DNA from: Lentisphaerota bacterium
GTDB taxonomy: Bacteria; Verrucomicrobiota; Lentisphaeria; Victivallales; Victivallaceae
Assembly: GCA_015061695.1 (NCBI GenBank)
Contig: SUWA01000002.1
Location: 1 to 64,000, forward strand
DNA length: 64,000 nucleotides
Direction: 5' to 3'
Shown: one piece after another, positions 8,300 to 15,433 of the stretch
Numbering within the stretch: the stretch's first letter is position 1
How the letters are laid out: each line of letters opens with the position of its first letter
Notes under the pieces: generated by a model
What the model was told of the DNA's origin: nothing
Seen by the model: the letters and a program-made list of their open reading frames with translations, nothing else
Database searches by the model: none
Translations under genes and position numbers: made by a program

Positions 8300-9085
8300 T
8301 TACCGGTACTCATTCCAGCACGGTTCATTTTCAAAGCTCCAGCGGTAATAGTCTTTACCTTCGAGTTTGGAGGCAGCCGCTTCGTCCACGATCACCACTA
8401 CGTTGCGGTGAAACTGGATGGCGGAGGCTGAAATCATACTTGTAACCGGTCCTTCCACGGCTTTGGCAATAATATCGGCCTTATGCTCTCCGGTAACCAG
8501 CATGACGATCCGGCGGGCATCGAGGATCGTACCGACCCCCATAGTAAAGGCCCGGCGCGGCATACTTTCCGGCGGGTCAAAGTAGATGCAGTTCTGCTTG
8601 TAAGTTACCGGTGTAAGCGATTTATCCCGGGTGCGCGATCCCAGCGAAGAGAGCGGTTCATTAAAACCGATATGGCCATCCTGACCAATCCCCAACAGCT
8701 GCAGATCAATGCCGCCGGCGGCCGCAATGGCAGCTTCGTAACGGGCGCCTTCGCCCGGAATATCCGTCGCCATGCCATTCGGCAGATGGGTGTTGGCCTT
8801 TTTGATGTTGATGTGATTGAATAAATGTTGTTCCATGTAATAGCGATAAGAGTTTTTATCTTCCGGTGCCAGTCCGATATATTCATCCAGATTGAAACTT
8901 TTGGCGTTGGAAAAATCCAAACCTTCTTCGCGGCACATACGCGCAAGTTCGGCATAAACAGCTTCCATCGTAGCTCCGGTAGCCAAACCGAAAACCATTT
9001 CCGGATTTTTGCGCAAAGCGTCGCCCATGATCCGGGCCGTCAGTTTTACCGCTGCCGCAGCATCGGGTTGAATGATCACTTCCAT
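8300..9085 (-). CDS. nagB: Glucosamine-6-phosphate deaminase
   Basis: 261 residues; converts glucosamine-6-phosphate to fructose-6-phosphate and ammonia, feeding amino sugars to glycolysis. Phosphate-binding GLATGATME (33-41), catalytic D67 in NLDEYIGL, and the active-site set D136, H138, E143 in GIGQDGHIGFNEP are all intact, as is VTGEHKA near the C-terminus. Length is standard. AGAGGT lies five bases before ATG 9085. A second, divergent homologue is at 45556-46299. No NagA or transporter gene is adjacent. Confidence 0.95.
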   Translation of the reverse strand: MEVIIQPDAAAAVKLTARIMGDALRKNPEMVFGLATGATMEAVYAELARMCREEGLDFSNAKSFNLDEYIGLAPEDKNSYRYYMEQHLFNHINIKKANTHLPNGMATDIPGEGARYEAAIAAAGGIDLQLLGIGQDGHIGFNEPLSSLGSRTRDKSLTPVTYKQNCIYFDPPESMPRRAFTMGVGTILDARRIVMLVTGEHKADIIAKAVEGPVTSMISASAIQFHRNVVVIVDEAAASKLEGKDYYRWSFENEPCWNEYR

Positions 9086-9164
9086 TTTTTACCTCTAAAA
9101 TTATTTGTTGATTTGATTATATATTAATAAAATTATTCTGATTTTCAAACGGATTTTTCAGTTT

Positions 9165-9611
9165 TTACCGGCTGCGTTCCACTTGCCCTGCCGGCATAAA
9201 TTTCACTCCATCTGCCGGCAAATCCGGATAGCGGCTCTTTATGCGGTTCAACAGCGATTCAGCAGAACTTTTTTTGCGCAGCTCAATCAAAAAAGCCGGA
9301 TGGCTGACTTCCAGAACAAGCTCGTTATCCTGAATATTCACCAGATAGAGAAATTTATTCAGCGGCGGCCCGATCAGGGACTCCCATTCGCCGCGCAAAA
9401 GCATGAGCTGGCGGGTTTGATCGTTCAGTTTTTTCTCCAGCAAATCATCCAGCAGGGTCGAAAGTTTCCTTACTCCGTTGGTTCGGCTGGTGATTTCGCT
9501 GGCAGCAAACTCTTTCCCATACCACTCGCCGAGCATATCTTCGAGTTCGCGCCGCTGCTGGTTGCTTTTGAATTTAGGGTCGAATACCCCCAACTGATGA
9601 CGGTAAGCCAT
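9165..9611 (-). CDS. DUF721 / DciA-like protein
   Basis: 148 residues from the preferred start. The core (LLRGEWESLIGPPLNKFLYL, then NELVLEVSHPAFLIELRKKS and LLNRIKSRYP) matches DUF721, the fold of DciA, which loads or assists the replicative helicase DnaB in bacteria lacking DnaC/DnaI. A longer frame opens at 9665, but that would overlap the previous gene and read through a stem-loop with a T run (9621-9644), so the ATG at 9611 (MAYRHQ) is preferred; it lacks a clear ribosome site. Placement two genes upstream of dnaG supports a replication role; this is inference. Confidence 0.7.
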   Translation of the reverse strand: MAYRHQLGVFDPKFKSNQQRRELEDMLGEWYGKEFAASEITSRTNGVRKLSTLLDDLLEKKLNDQTRQLMLLRGEWESLIGPPLNKFLYLVNIQDNELVLEVSHPAFLIELRKKSSAESLLNRIKSRYPDLPADGVKFMPAGQVERSR

Positions 9612-9620
9612 AATGTACAG

Positions 9621-9644
9621 AAAAAATCCGGCTGAAGAAAGCCG
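9621..9644 (-). terminator. Terminator after the small secreted protein gene
   Basis: On the minus strand CGGCT-TTCTTC-AGCCG is followed by GATTTTTT, three bases after the stop of the gene at 9647. It lies just before the likely DUF721 start. Confidence 0.6.
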
Positions 9645-9646
9645 CT

Positions 9647-10018
9647 TTATATATCCACGCCCCATAGCGTGAATGGGAATGCCAATGTATTAAGTACCAG
9701 TTTGCCGGGGGCAACCAGTCCTTTGCCGATATTACGGATGCCATCGCTGAAAAAACCGAATGGCGCACCTAAAGTTATTTGCACAGCCCCCAGCGGCAGG
9801 TAGAGTATTTCAAAAATATTACCGCCCATTTGCACCAGTTTGCGGCCGCCGTAGAGCGCGCCTTTGACAATACGCGGTTCTGCCACCTTGTAAACCTCAA
9901 TGGCCACCGGTGCCAATAATGCCATCGTAACCGGTTCAAAAGCCTGTGCCTCGGGCGCAAAAAATCCCGGCAGGAGCAGCAAGGCCGCCAGTAAAGCATA
10001 TTTTATAGAGTTTTTCAA
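9647..10018 (-). CDS. Small secreted or membrane-associated protein of unknown function
   Basis: About 123 residues. The N-terminus is a clear signal peptide (charged KNSIKY, hydrophobic ALLAALLLLPGFF, cleavage probably after EAQA). The mature part is short and rich in Gly, Val and Leu, with a semi-hydrophobic stretch PVTMALLAPVAIEVYKV and a GAPFGFFSDGIRNIGKG segment; there are no Cys residues. The frame has no ATG near its start; TTG at 10018 sits five bases after AGGTGG and is preferred over GTG at 10027. Family not recognised; small envelope proteins of this kind are common in this phylum. Confidence 0.6.
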   Translation of the reverse strand: MKNSIKYALLAALLLLPGFFAPEAQAFEPVTMALLAPVAIEVYKVAEPRIVKGALYGGRKLVQMGGNIFEILYLPLGAVQITLGAPFGFFSDGIRNIGKGLVAPGKLVLNTLAFPFTLWGVDI

Positions 10019-10160
10019 AATATCCACCTGTCATGTTATTGATAAGAGTACAAAGTTGCAACGAATGAATATAACCCCCGCAACGCAAAATTGCAAATCA
10101 TTTACCCGCTATAATTACATTATTACCCGTTAAAGATAAATAAAAACTTGATTGCGGGGG

Positions 10161-10188
10161 TTGATTTTATAAAAAAATGCTTTATATT
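10161..10188 (+). promoter_or_regulatory. Promoter of membrane protein-tyrA unit
   Basis: TTGATT (10161-10166), 16-bp spacer, TATATT (10183-10188). The implied start of transcription near 10195 rules out the upstream ATG at 10177 as the start of the next gene. Confidence 0.6.
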
Positions 10189-10230
10189 AATACTATGTAT
10201 AAATTATTTTTTTCAGGAGTTTATTGTTTT

Positions 10231-10623
10231 ATGGCTGTGAATTCTCAAATAATCCAACTGCTGACTGCTTTTGCGGTTGGGTATTTGCCGGGGGTGATCA
10301 TCGGACTTGTTTTATGGTATGCCGGGCGGAGAAGCAACCACCCGATGCCGCTGTTTCATGCAGATTTGATCAGTTTTGCCGCTCCGATCATTATCTGGCT
10401 TGTCATGTTCCGCTATAATCTGACTCTGACTGATTTACCGCATAACAATTATGAGGAATTGGCCATTCTGGGCTGGATATGGAGTTTGTGCGTGCTGGGG
10501 CGCAGTACGATCCCGCGTTTTACCCACAAACTGCGCTTCCGGCTGGCGGCGATACACACCGGGTCGATTTGTATTATTGCCGCTGTATTGCTGGCGCTGT
10601 TTTATCAAGTCATCTGGGATTGA
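10231..10623 (+). CDS. Small integral membrane protein, unknown function
   Basis: 130 residues with four predicted membrane spans: about residues 6-32 (LTAFAVGYLPGVIIGLVLWY), 44-60 (AAPIIIWLVMF), 75-91 and 108-128. A short cytoplasmic or periplasmic loop carries RRSNHPMP. The ATG at 10231 follows AGGAG by 11 bases. It ends three bases before tyrA, so the two are cotranscribed. No family is recognised and no link to aromatic amino acid synthesis can be shown. Confidence 0.7.
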   Translation: MAVNSQIIQLLTAFAVGYLPGVIIGLVLWYAGRRSNHPMPLFHADLISFAAPIIIWLVMFRYNLTLTDLPHNNYEELAILGWIWSLCVLGRSTIPRFTHKLRFRLAAIHTGSICIIAAVLLALFYQVIWD

Positions 10624-10626
10624 TCT

Positions 10627-11550
10627 ATGAGCAAGTGGGCCGGAAAACGCGTAGCGGTCATCGGTTTGGGTTTGCTGGGCGCCTCGCTGGGGTTGGCATT
10701 AAAGAAAAGTCAGGTCTGCCGTTTAGGGTGGGCGCGCCGGGAAGAAACGCGCCGCTGGTGTGTTGAACACGATGTTGTTGACCAAACGTGCGATAAACTC
10801 GAAGATGTACTTGCCCAGGCTGATTTAACGATCTTATGCTTGCCGATTCCGGTGATAACTCAAACTTTGATCGAATATGCGCATTGCTTCAAATCAGGTT
10901 CGATCGTTACTGATATCGGCAGCGATAAAGGCGTGATCGTAGCCGCCGGCGAAGCGGCTTTGAAAAAATATAATGTCCACTTTATTGGTTCGCATCCGAT
11001 GGCCGGAACCGAAAAAAACGGCTGCCAGGCAGCATTTGCCGAACTCTATGATAATGCGGAAATCTTTGTTACAACTACTCCGGACTGCAATCAGGATGCG
11101 CTCCGGAGTGTGGAAGATTTCTGGCATCTGCTCAAGATCGCTTCGGTGCGTTTGATAACGCCGGAAGTTCACGACAGTCTGGTAGCGCATACCAGTCATA
11201 TATCGCACTTGCTGGCGCTGGCCTTGACCTTGGCGGTGCTGGATTGTGATTCAAGCGAAGAAGAAGCGTTGCGTTATTCCGGCTGCGCCACCGGTTTCCG
11301 CGATACATCGCGCATCGCCTCAAGCTCGCCCTTGATGTGGCGCGAGATCATTGAAAATAACCAGCCGGCGGTAGTGGCGGCCGCGCAAAAATGCGGGCAT
11401 ATTTATCAGGAAATCGTTGATTCCATTGCCCAGAGCGATTTTGACCGCTTTGAGGAGCTGTTTGCCCGCGGCAAGTTTTTGCGCGATAAATGGATGGATT
11501 ACAAGCAATCTCAAAAATCCTGCCGGGAAAAGCAGGATTCTGAACGTTAA
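10627..11550 (+). CDS. tyrA: Prephenate dehydrogenase
   Basis: 307 residues; oxidatively decarboxylates prephenate to 4-hydroxyphenylpyruvate on the route to tyrosine. The Rossmann motif GLGLLG (13-18) indicates NAD(P) binding. IGSHPMAGTEKNG is the family signature with the catalytic His, and LVAHTSHISHLLALAL is the second signature in the helical dimer domain; GFRDTSRIASSSPLMW follows. There is no chorismate mutase or ACT domain attached. The gene is three bases downstream of the membrane protein gene and its stop is four bases from the stop of a convergent oxidoreductase, with no terminator between. Confidence 0.92.
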   Translation: MSKWAGKRVAVIGLGLLGASLGLALKKSQVCRLGWARREETRRWCVEHDVVDQTCDKLEDVLAQADLTILCLPIPVITQTLIEYAHCFKSGSIVTDIGSDKGVIVAAGEAALKKYNVHFIGSHPMAGTEKNGCQAAFAELYDNAEIFVTTTPDCNQDALRSVEDFWHLLKIASVRLITPEVHDSLVAHTSHISHLLALALTLAVLDCDSSEEEALRYSGCATGFRDTSRIASSSPLMWREIIENNQPAVVAAAQKCGHIYQEIVDSIAQSDFDRFEELFARGKFLRDKWMDYKQSQKSCREKQDSER

Positions 11551-11554
11551 GCTC

Positions 11555-12703
11555 TTAAATGCACCGCCAATTGGCCGATATGGCATGATAAAACTCACTG
11601 CTGCCGGAAACATCCCCCAGCAAAACACAGCCGACCAACTGTTGATTGCGGTAATAAAGTTTGCGCAAAAAACCTTGTTTTATATGCACTGCAAACTCAA
11701 GATCATCCGATAATATTTCGCCGGCGCAATAGAGTTTGAAATCCATAAAAGAGCCGCGCATTTCCCGCGGCGGGATCCGGATAAACTCCTGTTCGCCGGC
11801 TATATTGGCACCTGCGATCCGCCCCATTTGCACCGCATTCCGGTACGATCCGGAAGGTATTTGCGGATAAAAAGCACAATCCCCGGCCGCAAAAATATTT
11901 TCAAAACCTTTTAATTTCATAAAGCGGTCGACTTCCAGCTTGCAGTTTTTTACCGGCGGTTGCCAACCCGGCGGAGAAGTCTGAAAACCCAATGCCAGAA
12001 TAACATTTTCAACACTCATCCGGTCAGTTGTTCCAGACGCAAAAATGCAGTTTATCTGGCCTGCAGCCGACTCGTGCAAAGCGGTCAAATCACAATTGGT
12101 AATGATCTGTAAATCAGGATTACGCGCCAAAAGTTGTTCGTGCAGAAAATTGCCGCACTCGCAATCCAGAATGCCGTGCATAATTTCAGAACTGCGTTCG
12201 ATCAGAGTCGTTTTTTTATTCAGTTGCAAGCAGCTGCCGGCCGTTTCCAACCCCAGAATACCACCGCCGATCACGGTCGCAGATCGGGCTTTTGTCAGCA
12301 TTGCTCTGACCGGCGGCACATCTTCTGAATCATGTAAAGTAAACACGTTAGCGGGGAGCTGGCCGGCGGTTTTTTTGGCCGAAGCACCATAAGCCAGCAG
12401 CAACGAGTCGTAACTGCAGCGGGTTTGATCGGATAACACGATGCAATTTTCCGGCCAGTCGATCGCAATCACGCGACTGTTCAGCTTGATTTCGATATTG
12501 TTCCGGTCATAAAAGTGTTGGTCATGAATAAAAAAACGCTCGTCGGGCACCGGGTTATTCAACTTGCTTATCAATAATGGACGGCGGTAAGGCAGAATTT
12601 TTTCGGCGGAAAAAATAATTATGCGGCTGTGCCGGTCATAAACTCTGATACTTTCTGCCGCTGCAACCGCAGCGGGGCCGCCTCCTACAATAATTATCTG
12701 CAT
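11555..12703 (-). CDS. FAD-dependent NAD(P)H oxidoreductase (pyridine nucleotide-disulfide family)
   Basis: 382 residues. N-terminal FAD site IIIVGGGPAAVAAAES, second nucleotide site ATVIGGGILGLETAG near residues 145-160 for NAD(P)H, and the FAD-closing motif ENIFAAGDCAFYP near 285. It resembles NirB N-terminal domains, rubredoxin reductases and NADH oxidases; there is no redox Cys pair of the glutathione-reductase type. A likely role is to pass electrons from NAD(P)H to a small iron-sulfur or rubredoxin partner, perhaps in oxygen or NO defence. The frame extends upstream to 12832, but ATG 12703 (MQIIIVGGG) has GAAAGGA at the right distance and starts exactly at the FAD motif. Confidence 0.85.
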   Translation of the reverse strand: MQIIIVGGGPAAVAAAESIRVYDRHSRIIIFSAEKILPYRRPLLISKLNNPVPDERFFIHDQHFYDRNNIEIKLNSRVIAIDWPENCIVLSDQTRCSYDSLLLAYGASAKKTAGQLPANVFTLHDSEDVPPVRAMLTKARSATVIGGGILGLETAGSCLQLNKKTTLIERSSEIMHGILDCECGNFLHEQLLARNPDLQIITNCDLTALHESAAGQINCIFASGTTDRMSVENVILALGFQTSPPGWQPPVKNCKLEVDRFMKLKGFENIFAAGDCAFYPQIPSGSYRNAVQMGRIAGANIAGEQEFIRIPPREMRGSFMDFKLYCAGEILSDDLEFAVHIKQGFLRKLYYRNQQLVGCVLLGDVSGSSEFYHAISANWRCI

Positions 12704-12794
12704 AAAAATCCTTTCAAAAATGGAACTTTCCTGAATTTGGATTACATTATAAACAGTTGATTCAACGAGGGTCGAATTTACCGGTAAAAATATC

Positions 12795-12823
12795 TTGATT
12801 TTATAAAAATACTGTTTTATACA
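12795..12823 (+). promoter_or_regulatory. Promoter of the radical SAM-MnmC fusion gene
   Basis: TTGATT (12795-12800), 17-bp spacer, TATACA (12818-12823). Transcription would begin about 8 bases before the ATG at 12838, so the mRNA is almost leaderless. Confidence 0.7.
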
Positions 12824-12837
12824 GTTAGACACTTAAA

Positions 12838-14595
12838 ATGAAAACATTGTTCCATTTCAGCGAATATTTATTGCAGAAATACAACATGCCGCTGCAACGG
12901 ATCCCCATTGACTTGGCATTGGGCTGTCCCAACCGGACTAACGGCGGCTTTGGCGAGGGGTGCATATTCTGTACCGAAGACGGGGCCAGAGCCAGACACC
13001 TGACGCGTACCGGGCTTGATTTACGCGAACAGGTGGCCCGGGGCAGGGCGTACATTGCAAGCAGATATGGCGAGATCTCAAGCTACATAGCGTACTTTCA
13101 GAGTTTCACCTCCACCAATGCTCCGGTGGAGCGTTTGCGCGAACTCTACGAAACTGTTTTTCAGGAAGCTGATTTCAAAGTGCTTATAATCTCCACCCGG
13201 CCGGATGCGCTGCCGGATGATGTGCTGGATTATCTGGAAGAACTCGCGGAGCGTTACGATCTTTTTGTGGAGCTGGGGATCCAAAGTGCAGTCGATCGCA
13301 CTTTGCAGGAAATCAATCGCGGCCATGATTTTGCAACTGTTCAGGATGCCTGTATGCGTTTGCACAAACGCAATATCAAAATCGCCGGCCATTTTATTCT
13401 GGGTTTGCCGGGCGAAAAATTTGATGATTGGATGTATACTGCCCGGGCTGCCGCTCAACTGCCGCTGACGGCAGTGAAAATACATCAGCTTATGGTGCTG
13501 AAAAATACCGCACTGGCACGCCGTTGCGGCATGGATCGCAACTATGTAAAACCTTTGAATGAATATGACTACGCCGCGGCGTTAAAAGCGTTTTTAGATA
13601 TATTGCCGGAAAAAACAATGTTGATGCGTTTGACCGGCGATGCCCCGGCAGATATACTGGAAGCTCCACGCTGGTGGATGAAAAAAGGTCAGTTTTTGAG
13701 TTTCTTCAAGGATTATTTCAACAATCAAACTGCGGATAGCGCGTTTGTTTTGACTCCGACTGCGGATGGATCGCCTACGCTTTATCACCCCGGCTACCGC
13801 CAGCATTTTCACAGTCTGGCCGGAGCCGGCAGCGAGGCTGAAAAAAAGTTTGCCGAACCATCCGCTTTGCCGGAGCGTTTGCGCTCTGCCGCCGGACAGC
13901 AACGTGCTTTACAACTGCTGGATATCGGATTCGGCTTGGGCGGCAATGCCTTTGCCGCAGCCGCAATCGCCTTGAAGATCCCGGAAGCACGATTGCAGAT
14001 CACTTCGTTGGAAAACGACATCCGCACTCTGCAAGCCGCGCAGAATCTTTATGCTGCCGGCAGTATGGAACACGAAGCGCTGGTGCAATTGGAGCAACAC
14101 GGCTTTTGGCAAAAAGATAATGTATCAATAACGCTGTTGCTGGAGGACGGACGCAACAGTATTCAAACATTACCGGACAAAAGTTTTGATTTGATCTGGC
14201 TGGATGCCTTTTCCAGCGATGTCAATCCGGAATTATGGAGTTGGCAGTTTGCCGCCGGATGTTTCCGTATAATGCGCAGTGAAGGAGCGCTTTTGACCTA
14301 CAGCAGCTCACCGGCGGTTCGCGGCGGACTGTTCAAAGCCGGATTCAACGTGGGCGAAACTCCATCGTTCGGCCGGAAACGCAGCGGCACGATCGCCTGG
14401 ATCGGATCGGGCAATGACTGTTGGTGTTTAAGCGAAAAAGAAACTCATATTATTTTTGACTCCACCGCCGGGGTACCGTACAGCGACCCCGACTTGAACC
14501 ACTCCGCTGATTGGATGATCGAATACAGAAAGCGCTTGGTGGAAAAACTGCGGAGGCAGGGCGTACCCAAGTGGTACCGCTGTAAGGATAAATAA
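12838..14595 (+). CDS. Fusion of YhcC-type radical SAM protein and MnmC-like methyltransferase domain
   Basis: 585 residues. Residues 1-295 match the TIGR01212/YhcC radical SAM family: Elp3-like Cys spacing C30, C42, C45 (GCPNR...GCIFC), then SYIAYFQSFTSTNAP and FVELGIQSAVDRTLQEINRG. Residues 300-585 match the DUF752 methyltransferase domain of MnmC, which makes the mnm5 group of wobble-uridine tRNA: SAM-binding LDIGFGLGGN (361-370), IWLDAFSSDVNPELW and LTYSSSPAVRGGLFKAGF. The FAD-dependent second domain of MnmC is absent. Both halves look complete. A joint role in tRNA or similar RNA modification is inference. No Shine-Dalgarno is seen, fitting the nearly leaderless promoter. Confidence 0.88.
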   Translation: MKTLFHFSEYLLQKYNMPLQRIPIDLALGCPNRTNGGFGEGCIFCTEDGARARHLTRTGLDLREQVARGRAYIASRYGEISSYIAYFQSFTSTNAPVERLRELYETVFQEADFKVLIISTRPDALPDDVLDYLEELAERYDLFVELGIQSAVDRTLQEINRGHDFATVQDACMRLHKRNIKIAGHFILGLPGEKFDDWMYTARAAAQLPLTAVKIHQLMVLKNTALARRCGMDRNYVKPLNEYDYAAALKAFLDILPEKTMLMRLTGDAPADILEAPRWWMKKGQFLSFFKDYFNNQTADSAFVLTPTADGSPTLYHPGYRQHFHSLAGAGSEAEKKFAEPSALPERLRSAAGQQRALQLLDIGFGLGGNAFAAAAIALKIPEARLQITSLENDIRTLQAAQNLYAAGSMEHEALVQLEQHGFWQKDNVSITLLLEDGRNSIQTLPDKSFDLIWLDAFSSDVNPELWSWQFAAGCFRIMRSEGALLTYSSSPAVRGGLFKAGFNVGETPSFGRKRSGTIAWIGSGNDCWCLSEKETHIIFDSTAGVPYSDPDLNHSADWMIEYRKRLVEKLRRQGVPKWYRCKDK

Positions 14596-14601
14596 ATTTA
14601 T

Positions 14602-14630
14602 TTGACAAAAGATGTTAAGCTGTGTATTTT
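14602..14630 (+). promoter_or_regulatory. Promoter of the pseudopilin-copA unit
   Basis: Consensus TTGACA (14602-14607), 17-bp spacer, TATTTT (14625-14630), then AAGGAG eight bases before the ATG at 14651. Confidence 0.75.
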
Positions 14631-14650
14631 AAAATAAGGAGTGCCTAACT

Positions 14651-15421
14651 ATGAAAACGCGTTCTTTTACTTTGATCGAGCTGTTGGTCGTTATCGCTAT
14701 TATTGCCATATTGGCTGCGATGCTTTTGCCGGCATTGTCAGCTGCAAGGGAACGGGCCAGAAACGCCAACTGTATTGCCAAGCTCAAGCAGATCGGTCTG
14801 GCGCAACTGCTTTATGCGGACAATCATAAGAGCAGTATTGCGGTGTCGTTTCATCACAGTACCGAAAAAGAGATGTACCGCATGTGCGGGTACGGCCGTT
14901 ATTGCCGGATCGTCAGCGGCCGTCATGCTGTACCCAACCTGCTGACCATCGGCGGATACTTCGGCAGTCAGCCCAGCCCTGATGCGGCTAACCTGACTGA
15001 AAAAGATATGGAACCGAACTTTCATTGCCCCAGTGACTCGGTTTTGTGGAACACTTATTCAGCTGATGAAGATTACTACATGAACACATCTTATGTGTTT
15101 TTGTTCCACACTCCGCAACAGGCGGCCGATGAAACAGAACTGTTAAGTCCGTATACGCTCAAAGATTCAGCCAATCGCGGGATCGGCCGCCGTATTGCGG
15201 GGCGGGATAATCCGGCGGCGATGATTGCTCACGATGTACCGGGCAGTCTGGCAGCTGCGCTTTCCCAAAGCAGCGCAGACAGTACACCGATCCACCCGAA
15301 CAATATCAACACATTGAATCTGGGCGGTTCGGTAAAGAGTGTAAATATTTCCCAAGCCGATCAGGCCAAAGATTGGAAATGGGCCGGTTTTGCCGCCGGT
15401 TATGAAGATATAAGTAAATAA
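14651..15421 (+). CDS. Prepilin-type (type II secretion pseudopilin-like) protein
   Basis: 256 residues. The N-terminus [18 protein letters not shown] is a class III signal: prepilin peptidase would cut before F6 and methylate it, and E10 is the conserved Glu. The hydrophobic helix is followed by a variable, presumably extracellular domain with paired Cys and a C-terminal [18 protein letters not shown] segment, matching the His-Gly domain of the very large prepilin-like families of Lentisphaerota and Planctomycetota. Many such copies occur per genome in that group and their roles are largely unknown; surface fibres or secreted enzymes are possible. It has its own strong promoter and the stop codon overlaps the ribosome site of the copper ATPase gene. 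Confidence 0.85.
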   Translation: MKTRSFTLIELLVVIAIIAILAAMLLPALSAARERARNANCIAKLKQIGLAQLLYADNHKSSIAVSFHHSTEKEMYRMCGYGRYCRIVSGRHAVPNLLTIGGYFGSQPSPDAANLTEKDMEPNFHCPSDSVLWNTYSADEDYYMNTSYVFLFHTPQQAADETELLSPYTLKDSANRGIGRRIAGRDNPAAMIAHDVPGSLAAALSQSSADSTPIHPNNINTLNLGGSVKSVNISQADQAKDWKWAGFAAGYEDISK

Positions 15422-15433
15422 AGGAACTCGTTT

